Shown: piece after piece, positions 30,740 through 40,436 of the stretch | Position numbering within the stretch: the stretch's first letter is position 1 | Layout of the letters: every line of letters starts with the position of its first letter | Source of the DNA: Bacillota bacterium | Lineage (GTDB): Bacteria > Bacillota > Clostridia > Peptostreptococcales > Anaerovoracaceae | NCBI GenBank assembly: GCA_017443515.1 | Contig: JAFRXM010000040.1 | Coordinates: 1 to 56,879 of the forward strand | Reading direction: 5' to 3' | DNA: 56,879 nt | The notes under the pieces: model-generated | What the model was told of the DNA's origin: nothing | Seen by the model: only the letters and a program-made list of their open reading frames with translations | Databases searched by the model: none | Program-made: the position numbers and the translations under genes

Positions 30740-31867
30740 ATGAGTTTTTGTGTAAACGAAAAAGGTCATACCGTTTTTCCCGGATTTTGCGATGTGCACG
30801 TGCACTTTCGCCAGCCGGGATTTTCTTATAAAGAGACCATAAAAACGGGAAGCCTGGCAGCAGCCCGCGGAGGGTACACAGCGGTCTGCACCATGCCGAA
30901 TCTGAACCCCGTACCCGACAGCCTGCCCCACCTCAAAGAGCAGCTTGATATCATCAAAAAGGACGCAGCGGTAGCGGTCCTTCCCTACGGAGCCATCACC
31001 GTCGGGGAAAACGGCGAAGAACTCTCCGACATGGAAGCTATGGCCCCGTATGTCGTCGCGTTTTCTGACGACGGCAAAGGCGTCCAGTCCGAAGACATGA
31101 TGCGCCAGGCGATGCTGCGCGCCAAGGCCCTGGGAAAGATGGTGGTCGCCCACTGCGAGGTCAACGAGCTCCTGCGCGGCGGCTACATCCACGACGGACG
31201 CTACGCGAAAGAGCACGGCCACGCGGGCATATGCTCCGAAAGCGAATGGCGCCAGATAGAGCGCGACGTGCGCCTCGCCAAAGAAACAGGCTGCGCCTAT
31301 CACGTCTGCCACATCTCCTGCCGGGAAAGCGTGGAGATCATACGCCGGGCAAAGGCCGAAGGCGTAAACGTCTCCTGCGAGACAGCGCCTCACTACCTGC
31401 TGCTTACCGAGGACGACCTGATGGAGCTTGGACGATTCAAGATGAACCCGCCCCTTCGCACCGCGGACGACCGCGCAGCACTCACAGAGGGCATCTGCGA
31501 CGGCACCATAGAGATCATCGCAACAGACCACGCCCCGCACAGCATGGTAGAAAAATCAAGAGGCCTCAAGGGCAGCGCCTTCGGGATAGTCGGCCTGGAA
31601 ACAGCCTTCCCCCTGCTCTACACCTTCCTCGTTAAAGAAGGCGTCATAAGCCTCGAAAAGCTGATCGGGCTCCTCAGCACCAACCCCAGAAAGCGCTTCG
31701 GGATCACCGCCGACCCCGGTACCACCACCTGGGACTTAAGCGCTGAATACACCATAGATCCGGACGACTTCCTCTCCATGGGCAAAGCGACGCCCTTCAA
31801 AGGCACTCAGGTGTACGGAGCGTGCATAGAAACTGACTACAACGGAAAAAAGGTCTGGGAACGGTGA
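30740..31867 (+). CDS. pyrC: Dihydroorotase
   Basis: The 375-residue zinc amidohydrolase has DVHVHFRQPG (zinc-binding His pair), TMPNLNPVPDS, HCEVNEL, HVCHIS and the late ATDHAPH motif. It catalyses carbamoyl-aspartate to dihydroorotate. It is the first gene of the pyr operon. The ribosome site is weak and probably occluded by the PyrR hairpin. Its stop TGA is inside hairpin repeat copy 9. Confidence 0.93.
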   Translation: MSFCVNEKGHTVFPGFCDVHVHFRQPGFSYKETIKTGSLAAARGGYTAVCTMPNLNPVPDSLPHLKEQLDIIKKDAAVAVLPYGAITVGENGEELSDMEAMAPYVVAFSDDGKGVQSEDMMRQAMLRAKALGKMVVAHCEVNELLRGGYIHDGRYAKEHGHAGICSESEWRQIERDVRLAKETGCAYHVCHISCRESVEIIRRAKAEGVNVSCETAPHYLLLTEDDLMELGRFKMNPPLRTADDRAALTEGICDGTIEIIATDHAPHSMVEKSRGLKGSAFGIVGLETAFPLLYTFLVKEGVISLEKLIGLLSTNPRKRFGITADPGTTTWDLSAEYTIDPDDFLSMGKATPFKGTQVYGACIETDYNGKKVWER

Positions 31868-31888
31868 CAGAGAACCGTCCCCCTGTCA
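31864..31888 (+). repeat. GAACCGTCCC hairpin repeat, copy 9, at the pyrC stop
   Basis: GTGACAG and CTGTCA flank AGAACCGTCCCC. The pyrC TGA (31865-31867) is part of the left arm. The carB ribosome site begins two bases later. Confidence 0.85.
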
Positions 31889-31903
31889 TAAAGGAGATAT
31901 AAA

Positions 31904-34900
31904 ATGGCTAAAAGAACAGACATCAAAAAAGTACTTATCATCGGCTCCGGTCCCATCGTCATAGGACAGGCAGCAGAGTTCGACTACGCGGGCACACAGG
32001 CCTGCCTCGCGCTCAAGGAAGAAGGCTACAAGGTCATACTCTGCAACTCCAATCCGGCCACCATTATGACCGACACCCAGATAGCGGACAAGGTCTACAT
32101 GGAGCCGCTGACCCTGGAATACATCGCCAAGATCCTGCGCATGGAGCGCCCGGACGCGATAGTCCCCGGAATAGGCGGCCAGACAGGACTCAACCTGGCC
32201 ATGCAGTTGGACAAGAAAGGCATTCTCAAGGAATGCGGATGCCAGCTCCTGGGCACCCCGGCGGACAGCATAGAGCGCGCCGAAGACCGCGAGCTCTTTA
32301 AAGAGATGTGCCAGTCCATAGGCGAGCCCGTCATCCCCTCCGAAATAACTTATAACCTGGAAGAAGCCAAAGAAGCAGCAAAGCATATAGGCTACCCCGT
32401 GGTGCTGCGCCCCGCCTTCACTCTCGGCGGCACAGGCGGCGGCTTCGCTTACAATGAAGAAGAGCTCGTTGAAGTCGGCACCAATGCGTTCCGGCTCTCC
32501 CCTGTGCACCAGGTGCTCATAGAAAAGAGCGTGCGCGGCTATAAGGAGATCGAGTTCGAGGTAATGCGCGACACTAACGACAACGCCATCACCATCTGCG
32601 GCATGGAAAACGTGGACCCTGTCGGAGTGCACACCGGCGACTCCATAGTAGTTGCCCCCATCCTCTCCTTAAACGACCACGACCTTAAGATGCTGAACGA
32701 TTCAGCCATAAAGATCATACGCGAGCTTAAGATCGAAGGCGGCTGCAACGTGCAGTTCGCTCTTAACCCAACCAGCAGCGAGTACTTCCTCATAGAAGTA
32801 AACCCGCGCGTCTCCAGGTCTTCGGCCCTCGCCTCCAAGGCCAGCGGCTACCCCATAGCCCGCGTCACGGCCAAGATAGCCATGGGCATGGCCCTCGAAG
32901 AGATACCGGTAGCCGGCGGCACCGCAGCGATAGAGCCAAGTCTGGACTACATCGTCGCAAAGTTCCCGCGCTTCCCCTTCGACAAGTTCACCGACGCGCC
33001 CAACACCCTGGGCACCCAGATGAAGGCCACCGGCGAAGTCATGGGAATAGGCTCCAACCTCGAGGAATGCCTGCTGAAATCCGTGCGCTCGCTTGAGATA
33101 GGAGCCAAGCACTTCTACCTCTCCAAGTTCGACGATTATACCGACGAGCAGCTCTGGGACTACATCGGAGACTTCCGCGCGGATACAGTGTTCGCGATAC
33201 TGGAGCTCATCTGGAGGGGCGGCAGCCTTGAAAAGATCCACGAAAAGACCATGATCACCCCCTACTTCCTCGAAAGCTTCGCCCGCATCATCGACATGGA
33301 GCGCAAGGTAAAGGAAAACAAGGGCGATCTCACAGTGCTGGCGGAAGCCAAGAAGATGGGATTTTCCGACAGCTACATCGCAAGGCTCTGGGAGACCGAC
33401 GAGATCTCGATCTACGCAAAGCGCAAGGAAAGCGGCATAGTCCCGGTCTTCCGCATGGTCGACACCCTGCACACCGGAAAATACATAGCCTACCTCTACT
33501 CCTCCTATACCGGAGAAAACCAGTCGCGCCTTACAGACAAGAAGAAGATCGTAGTTCTTGGCGCAGGCCCCATACGCATAGGCCAGGGCGTGGAGTTCGA
33601 CTACTCCACCGTGCACGCTGTACAGACCATAAAGCGCGCCGGCTACGAAGCCATCATAATCAACAATAACCCCGAGACGGTCTCAACAGACTACACCACG
33701 GCTGACAAGCTCTACTTCGAGCCTCTCACACCGGAAGACGTGATGGCCATCATCGATTTCGAAAAGCCCGAAGGCGTCATCGCCTCGCTGGGCGGCCAGA
33801 CCGCTATAAACCTCGCCGAGCCCCTGATGAAGCGCGGAGTAAAGATCATAGGCACCGACTGCGAAGCCATAGACAAGGCCGAGAACCGCGACAGCTTCGA
33901 GAAGCTGCTGGCCGAGCTCGGAATTCCACAGCCGCCAGGACACGCTGTCACCAATATCGAAGACGGCGTTGCAGCCGCAAACGAGGTCGGATACCCCGTT
34001 CTGGTGCGCCCCAGCTTCGTCCTCGGAGGCCGCGCCATGCAGATAGTCTCCGACGAAAAGCAGCTGCGCCGCTACCTTAAGAACGCAGTAGAGATCGACA
34101 AAGACCGCCCCGTTCTGGTAGATAAGTACATCTTCGGCAAGGAAGTGGAAGTCGACGCGGTCTGCGACGGACGCGACGTGTTCGTGCCAGGCATCATGGA
34201 GCTTGTTGAGCGCACGGGAGTCCACAGCGGCGACTCCATAAGCGTCTACCCCTCCTTCTCCATCTCGGACAAGGTAAAGGGAACCATACTCCAGTACGCC
34301 AAGAAGCTCGGCCCAGCCATAGGCATAGTGGGTCTGTACAACATACAGTTCATCGTGGACAGGGACGACAACGTCCACATCATAGAAGTAAACCCCAGAT
34401 CCTCCAGGACCGTGCCCTTCCTCTCCAAGGCCACAGGCTACAGCCTGGCGGACATCGCCACCGAAGTCATACTCGGAAAGAGCCTCAAGGAACAGGGCAT
34501 CTTCGACCTGTACCCGCCCGAAAAGAAGCGCTACTACGTAAAAGTACCCGTTTTCTCCTTCAACAAGATCAAGGGTCTGGACGCTTACCTCTCCCCGGAG
34601 ATGAAATCCACCGGCGAAGCCATAGGCTACGACGACAAGCTCAACCGCGCACTGTACAAGGCGCTGCAGGCAGCCGGTCTTAAGCTGAAGAACTACGGAA
34701 CGGTATTCGTCACCGTGGCCAAGAAGGACCGCGAGGAGGCACTTCCGCTTGTAAGAAGGTTCTACAACCTTGGATTCAACATCGAAGCTACCTCCGGAAC
34801 CGCCAAGTTCCTCAAGGAGAACGGCATACGCACCAGAGTGCTGAAGAAGATCAGCGACGGAAGCGACGAGATCCCCGAATCCATACGCCAGGGACACATA

Positions 34901-35077
34901 GCCTACATCATCAACACCAGCGAAGTAGGCGCGACCCGCGCCGAGTCAGACGGCCACAAGATACGCCAAGCAGCCACCGAGAACAACGCCACGATCTTCA
35001 CCTCCCTGGACACCGTACGCGTGCTGCTGGACGTTCTGGAAGAGACCACACTGACGATCTCCACGATAGACGCATGA
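31904..35077 (+). CDS. carB: Carbamoyl-phosphate synthase large subunit
   Basis: The 1057-residue protein has the full tandem architecture: two ATP-grasp halves, each opening with a GSGPI/GAGPIRIGQ loop (residues about 11 and 550) and each with an EVNPR(V/S)SR motif, then a C-terminal MGS-like domain (about 930-1057). It makes carbamoyl phosphate from bicarbonate and ammonia supplied by CarA. No carA is present in the window. AAGGAG precedes ATG 31904. The gene is bracketed by inverted hairpin repeats, copies 9 and 10. Confidence 0.96.
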   Translation: MAKRTDIKKVLIIGSGPIVIGQAAEFDYAGTQACLALKEEGYKVILCNSNPATIMTDTQIADKVYMEPLTLEYIAKILRMERPDAIVPGIGGQTGLNLAMQLDKKGILKECGCQLLGTPADSIERAEDRELFKEMCQSIGEPVIPSEITYNLEEAKEAAKHIGYPVVLRPAFTLGGTGGGFAYNEEELVEVGTNAFRLSPVHQVLIEKSVRGYKEIEFEVMRDTNDNAITICGMENVDPVGVHTGDSIVVAPILSLNDHDLKMLNDSAIKIIRELKIEGGCNVQFALNPTSSEYFLIEVNPRVSRSSALASKASGYPIARVTAKIAMGMALEEIPVAGGTAAIEPSLDYIVAKFPRFPFDKFTDAPNTLGTQMKATGEVMGIGSNLEECLLKSVRSLEIGAKHFYLSKFDDYTDEQLWDYIGDFRADTVFAILELIWRGGSLEKIHEKTMITPYFLESFARIIDMERKVKENKGDLTVLAEAKKMGFSDSYIARLWETDEISIYAKRKESGIVPVFRMVDTLHTGKYIAYLYSSYTGENQSRLTDKKKIVVLGAGPIRIGQGVEFDYSTVHAVQTIKRAGYEAIIINNNPETVSTDYTTADKLYFEPLTPEDVMAIIDFEKPEGVIASLGGQTAINLAEPLMKRGVKIIGTDCEAIDKAENRDSFEKLLAELGIPQPPGHAVTNIEDGVAAANEVGYPVLVRPSFVLGGRAMQIVSDEKQLRRYLKNAVEIDKDRPVLVDKYIFGKEVEVDAVCDGRDVFVPGIMELVERTGVHSGDSISVYPSFSISDKVKGTILQYAKKLGPAIGIVGLYNIQFIVDRDDNVHIIEVNPRSSRTVPFLSKATGYSLADIATEVILGKSLKEQGIFDLYPPEKKRYYVKVPVFSFNKIKGLDAYLSPEMKSTGEAIGYDDKLNRALYKALQAAGLKLKNYGTVFVTVAKKDREEALPLVRRFYNLGFNIEATSGTAKFLKENGIRTRVLKKISDGSDEIPESIRQGHIAYIINTSEVGATRAESDGHKIRQAATENNATIFTSLDTVRVLLDVLEETTLTISTIDA

Positions 35078-35100
35078 CAAGGGGACGGTTCTCTGTCACA
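35075..35100 (+). repeat. GGGACGGTTC hairpin repeat, copy 10, at the carB stop
   Basis: TGACA and TGTCACA flank AGGGGACGGTTCTC. The carB stop TGA (35075-35077) is the first three bases. Orientation is opposite to copy 9 on the other side of carB. Confidence 0.85.
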
Positions 35101-35122
35101 ATGCAAACAGAACGGTCTTTCA

Positions 35123-36864
<1,742 letters not shown>

Positions 36865-36893
36865 ACGGCCCTCACAGCAGAAAGGATATAAAA

Positions 36894-37592
36894 ATGGGTA
36901 AAGACGTTATCGTTGCCTGCGATTTTCCATCAAAGGAAGCCACGCTGGAATTCCTGGACAGATTCACAGGGCGCAAACCCTTCGTAAAGATAGGCATGGA
37001 GCTCTTCTACGCGGAAGGCCCGCAGATAGTAAAGGACATCAAGGCACGCGGCCACAGGATATTCCTTGACCTTAAGCTGCACGACATTCCTAACACCGTA
37101 AAAAGCGCCATGAAAGTGCTCTCCGGGCTCGACGTGGATATATGCAACGTCCACGCGGCAGGCACCACAGCGATGATGCAGGCCGCGATCGAAGGCCTCA
37201 CCCGCCCCGACGGCACCAGGCCCCTGCTGATAGCCGTGACCCAGCTGACCTCCACCGACCAGGAGGCCATGGAGCGCGACCTTCTTATACACGAGCCAAT
37301 GGAAGAAGTCGTTATGCACTACGCCGTGACGGCAAAGAACGCCGGACTCGACGGAGTCGTCTGCTCTCCTCTTGAAGCTGCAGCGGTGCACGAAGCCTGC
37401 GGAGCGCAGTTCCTTACCGTCACCCCGGGCATACGTTTTTCGGACAGCGCCGCCGGCGACCAGAAGCGCATCATGACGCCGGCCAGGGCCAGGGAGATCG
37501 GATCCGACTACATAGTCGTAGGACGCCCCATAACGCGCTCAGAAGACCCTGTAAGCGCTTATATGCGCTGCGTCGAGGAATTCATCGGCTGA
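36894..37592 (+). CDS. pyrF: Orotidine 5'-phosphate decarboxylase
   Basis: The 232-residue protein has [10 protein letters not shown], the catalytic motif [11 protein letters not shown] (Lys-Asp pair) and the phosphate-binding [10 protein letters not shown]. It makes UMP. AAAGGAT precedes ATG 36894. It is followed by a possible terminator, so the downstream genes may be partly uncoupled. Confidence 0.95.
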   Translation: MGKDVIVACDFPSKEATLEFLDRFTGRKPFVKIGMELFYAEGPQIVKDIKARGHRIFLDLKLHDIPNTVKSAMKVLSGLDVDICNVHAAGTTAMMQAAIEGLTRPDGTRPLLIAVTQLTSTDQEAMERDLLIHEPMEEVVMHYAVTAKNAGLDGVVCSPLEAAAVHEACGAQFLTVTPGIRFSDSAAGDQKRIMTPARAREIGSDYIVVGRPITRSEDPVSAYMRCVEEFIG

Positions 37593-37601
37593 TAACAAAT
37601 G

Positions 37602-37652
37602 ATCGCTCAGATCGGCGATTTTATACGCTGCTGATGCATTGCATCGGCAGCG
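37602..37652 (+). terminator. Terminator-like hairpin plus strong second hairpin between pyrF and pyrE
   Basis: ATCGC...GCGAT (37602-37619) is followed by TTTT. Immediately after, CGCTGC-T-GATGC-ATT-GCATC-G-GCAGCG (37626-37652) forms about twelve pairs and is followed by ten As. The arrangement could set the pyrE/pyrB level. It does not match the PyrR loop. Confidence 0.4.
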
Positions 37653-37704
37653 AAAAAAAAAACACAGAACCAAAGGATCAATGCAATATAATAAGGAGCA
37701 ACCA

Positions 37705-38343
37705 ATGGAACTCAGCAAACTTATAGCTAAAGACCTGCTTTCGATCAAGGCGGTGTTCTTCCGCCCCGACGAGCCCTTCACCTGGGCAAGCGGCATCAAA
37801 AGCCCCGTATACTGTGACAACAGGCTCACACTTACGTCACCGGAAGTCCGCAGCGACGTTGAAAACGGCCTGGTGCAGCTGATAAGGGAGAATTACCCCG
37901 GAGCCGAAGTGCTGATGGGCACCTCCACCGCGGGCATAGCGCACGCCGCGATCTGCGGCCACATAATGGGGCTTCCCATGGGCTACGTTCGCAGCGGAGC
38001 AAAGGACCACGGAAGACAGAACCAGATCGAAGGAAGGCTGCTGCCCGGCCAGAAGGTCGTGGTAGTTGAAGACCTGATCTCGACCGCAGGAAGCGTTCTT
38101 GAGGTGGTGCAGGTGCTGCGCGAAGCAGGAGCGGAAGTCCTGGGAGTGGTCTCGATCTTCACCTACGGCATGAAGAAAGGCCTCGAAAGGCTCGCTGCTG
38201 CAAACGTAAAGAACGTTTCCCTTACGAACTTCGACGAGATCGCAAAGGCCGCCGCCGAGGAAGGCTACATAGCCCAGTCCGACATCGCGCGCCTGATAGC
38301 GTTCAGAGACGACCCCTCCGACGAGAGCTGGATCACAAAATAA
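37705..38343 (+). CDS. pyrE: Orotate phosphoribosyltransferase
   Basis: The 212-residue protein starts MELSKL at ATG 37705 behind AAGGAG; the frame upstream has no ribosome site. It has FTWASGIKSPVYCDNR and the PRPP-binding motif VVVVEDLISTAGS. It converts orotate to OMP. The loop YVRSGAKDHGRQNQIEG is the flexible catalytic loop. Next to pyrB. Confidence 0.94.
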   Translation: MELSKLIAKDLLSIKAVFFRPDEPFTWASGIKSPVYCDNRLTLTSPEVRSDVENGLVQLIRENYPGAEVLMGTSTAGIAHAAICGHIMGLPMGYVRSGAKDHGRQNQIEGRLLPGQKVVVVEDLISTAGSVLEVVQVLREAGAEVLGVVSIFTYGMKKGLERLAAANVKNVSLTNFDEIAKAAAEEGYIAQSDIARLIAFRDDPSDESWITK

Positions 38344-38362
38344 TCTATACAAGAAGGTAGCC

Positions 38363-39433
38363 ATGAGAAACCTCATAAACATCACGGATTTCACCGTCGA
38401 AGAACTGCAGGCGCTGATGGACAAGGCGCTGGACATAATAGCAAAACCGCAGGAATACGCACAGAGCTGCAAGGGCAAGAAGCTCGCATCGCTGTTCTTC
38501 GAGCCGTCCACCAGGACCCGCCTCTCCTTTGAGGCTGCCATGCACGAGCTTGGCGGAAGCGTCATAACAGTAAGCGGCGCTGCCGGATCCTCCCTTTCCA
38601 AGGGCGAGACCCTCGCCGACACCGCGCGCATGATCAGCTGCTACGCGGACATATGCGCCGTAAGACACAACCTTTCCGGCTCCGCCAGGGTAATGTCCAA
38701 GGCGTCCTCCATACCGGTAATAAACGCAGGCGACGGAGGCCACTACCACCCGACCCAGACGCTTGCAGACATACTTACGATATACCGCGAAAAAGGCGGA
38801 CTCTCCGGGCTTACTATTGGTATCTGCGGAGACCTGCTTTACGGGCGCACCGTGCACTCCCTGATAGCCGCCATGAGCCGCTACGAAGGCAACAGCTTCG
38901 TGCTTATCTCGCCCGAAGAGCTGAAGCTCCCCGAGCACGTCGTAGAAAAAATGAAAGCCGACGGCATCCCGTTCGAGGAGACCGCCGACCTGGAAGAAGC
39001 GCTTCCCAAGCTCGACATGCTGTACATGACCCGCATACAGCGCGAGCGCTTCGAAAACCCCAAAGTCTACGAGCGCCTGGCAGGAAGCTACATTCTGGAC
39101 GCCCGCAAGATGCACTACGCGAAAAAAGACTGCATAGTACTGCACCCCCTGCCCCGCGTCGATGAGATAAGCACGGACTTCGACAGCGACCCGCGCGCTG
39201 CCTATTTCCGCGAAGCCTTAAACGGCAAGTTCATGCGCGAGGCGCTGATCCTCAAGCTGCTTGCGGAAAAAGACCTGCCCGCGCAGGAGGAGAACATCTA
39301 CTCCGACCCGCGCTTCGTCTGTGTCAACCACAAGTGCGTCTGCACCCACGAACGCGGCATAAAGCACGAAGTCTACTACGATGCCGATGGCACCCTGCGC
39401 TGCGCATACTGCGACGAGATAATAGAAGCCTGA
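38363..39433 (+). CDS. pyrB: Aspartate carbamoyltransferase with fused PyrI-type zinc ribbon
   Basis: The 356-residue protein has catalytic-chain motifs FFEPSTRTRLSFE, GDGGHYHPTQTLADI and HPLPRVDEIS covering residues 1-305. The last 40 residues add C320-x4-C325 (CVNHKC) and C347-x2-C350 (CAYC), the same spacing type as the zinc site of the regulatory chain PyrI, but without PyrI's nucleotide-binding domain. No separate pyrI is seen. Zinc should stabilise oligomers; loss of CTP/ATP control is inferred. Last gene of the pyr operon. Confidence 0.93.
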   Translation: MRNLINITDFTVEELQALMDKALDIIAKPQEYAQSCKGKKLASLFFEPSTRTRLSFEAAMHELGGSVITVSGAAGSSLSKGETLADTARMISCYADICAVRHNLSGSARVMSKASSIPVINAGDGGHYHPTQTLADILTIYREKGGLSGLTIGICGDLLYGRTVHSLIAAMSRYEGNSFVLISPEELKLPEHVVEKMKADGIPFEETADLEEALPKLDMLYMTRIQRERFENPKVYERLAGSYILDARKMHYAKKDCIVLHPLPRVDEISTDFDSDPRAAYFREALNGKFMREALILKLLAEKDLPAQEENIYSDPRFVCVNHKCVCTHERGIKHEVYYDADGTLRCAYCDEIIEA

Positions 39434-39445
39434 ACAATGGAAGTC

Positions 39446-39472
39446 GGTGGAGAGGGACGGTTCTTCTCCACC
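39446..39472 (+). repeat. GGGACGGTTC hairpin repeat, copy 11 (GGTGGAGA arm)
   Basis: Arms GGTGGAGA and TCTCCACC pair perfectly around GGGACGGTTCT. It lies between pyrB and the RAYT gene, with a different arm class from the TGA-type copies. Confidence 0.88.
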
Positions 39473-39485
39473 GATCTCCTCCAGT

Positions 39486-40259
39486 CTAAATGGATCTGAT
39501 TTTTTCTACTATTCCTCTGCCCAACCCTGTTATTCTGCATATCTGTTTGTTTGTCAAACCCTTTTCTTTTAATTCTGATATATAATCGTTTCTTTCTCTT
39601 TTATCCATGCAAAGAAAAATACCTGGCGTGTAAAATGGAATGATCTTTAAAACCAGGTTTATCGCATCTTCATCGCTTATCAACAAAGATCTCATGTTTT
39701 TGTCGGTCTCAAGATCCATGCATTTATAATCAAAATCGGTTTCAGTAAACTCAATAAAACTTTTGATGCCACCGCAAACTTTTACCACAAAATCTTTATC
39801 GCATATCTGAGGAACAGGCATCCCGAGATATTCAGGACAACTTGAATACCTGTATCCTTCCAGACTCTCACATAGCCCGGCTTTGATTGGGTTCCAATGC
39901 ACATATCTTACAGTATTCAGCAGCTGAGCTTCACTGATTATTGGTTCACTCCTGAATCTGTCCTGAAAAAGCTGACCACACCTCATATATCTGTAGTTAT
40001 AATGCATAGCATAAGATGTATTTATCTTCTTAAAAATCGAACTCAGCTCAGCATCTCCTTCACGGATCACAAGATGTATATGATTATTCATAAGACAGTA
40101 TGCATATAGTTTGAATCCACACTCATCTTTGTACTTTCTGAGATACTCAATATATTGGTTTTTATCAAAATCATCTTCAAATATGATCTGTTTGTTTATT
40201 CCCCGCATAATTATGTGATATGTTTTTGATTCCGCCCTTATCCTTGCTTGCCTAGGCAT
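39486..40259 (-). CDS. REP-associated tyrosine transposase (RAYT, Y1/IS200-like)
   Basis: The 257-residue protein starts MPRQARI at ATG 40259 behind GAGGTG. It has the HUH motif NNHIHLVI (two metal-binding His), FKKINTSYAMHYNYRY and the later YRYSSCPEYLG with the probable nucleophile Tyr, as in Y1 transposases of the REP-associated group, followed by a C-terminal DNA-binding-like helix pair (LTNKQICRITGLGRG). RAYTs cut and move short hairpin repeats. The gene is AT-richer than its neighbours, which suggests transfer. It is flanked 14 and 142 bp away by inverted GGTGG-arm repeats. Confidence 0.9.
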   Translation of the reverse strand: MPRQARIRAESKTYHIIMRGINKQIIFEDDFDKNQYIEYLRKYKDECGFKLYAYCLMNNHIHLVIREGDAELSSIFKKINTSYAMHYNYRYMRCGQLFQDRFRSEPIISEAQLLNTVRYVHWNPIKAGLCESLEGYRYSSCPEYLGMPVPQICDKDFVVKVCGGIKSFIEFTETDFDYKCMDLETDKNMRSLLISDEDAINLVLKIIPFYTPGIFLCMDKRERNDYISELKEKGLTNKQICRITGLGRGIVEKIRSI

Positions 40260-40288
40260 GGCTGCACCTCATTTCCATTATTTACATA

Positions 40289-40317
40289 ATTTTACATCCA
40301 TCAATATTCCAAGTCAA
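40289..40317 (-). promoter_or_regulatory. Promoter of the RAYT gene
   Basis: On the minus strand TTGACT (40317-40312) and TAAAAT (40294-40289) are 17 bp apart, 30 bp before the start codon. Confidence 0.65.
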
Positions 40318-40356
40318 CCCTAATCCTGAAAAAATGCTGAATCCTAGTTCTGCATT

Positions 40357-40387
40357 AAAAAACTGCTCCCTTTTCGGAGAGCAGTTT
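40357..40387 (-). terminator. Intrinsic terminator of the carboxyltransferase gene
   Basis: AAACTGCTC and GAGCAGTTT form a nine-bp stem. On the minus strand a run of Ts follows. Confidence 0.8.
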
Positions 40388-40401
40388 AGTCATTTGAAAC
40401 T

Positions 40402-40428
40402 GGTGGTGAAGAACCGTCCCTCTCCACC
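40402..40428 (-). repeat. GAACCGTCCC hairpin repeat, copy 12 (GGTGG arm)
   Basis: GGTGGTGA and TCTCCACC (one T/T mismatch) flank AGAACCGTCCC. It is the inverted partner of copy 11 across the RAYT gene and lies eight bases past the carboxyltransferase stop. Confidence 0.85.
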
Positions 40429-40436
40429 AAACTTTA

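Noticed and set aside
30690-30760. Bacillus-type pyr transcription attenuator
   Set aside because: The PyrR loop is present but no terminator or antiterminator follows before pyrC.
33683-34897. 404-codon minus-strand frame opposite carB
   Set aside because: Shadow of a highly conserved gene; the sequence is rich in Val/Gly/Asp as expected from antisense reading.
39446-40428. Autonomous IS200/IS605 element
   Set aside because: The transposase is the longer RAYT type and the flanking hairpins belong to the scattered repeat family, so a RAYT locus fits better.
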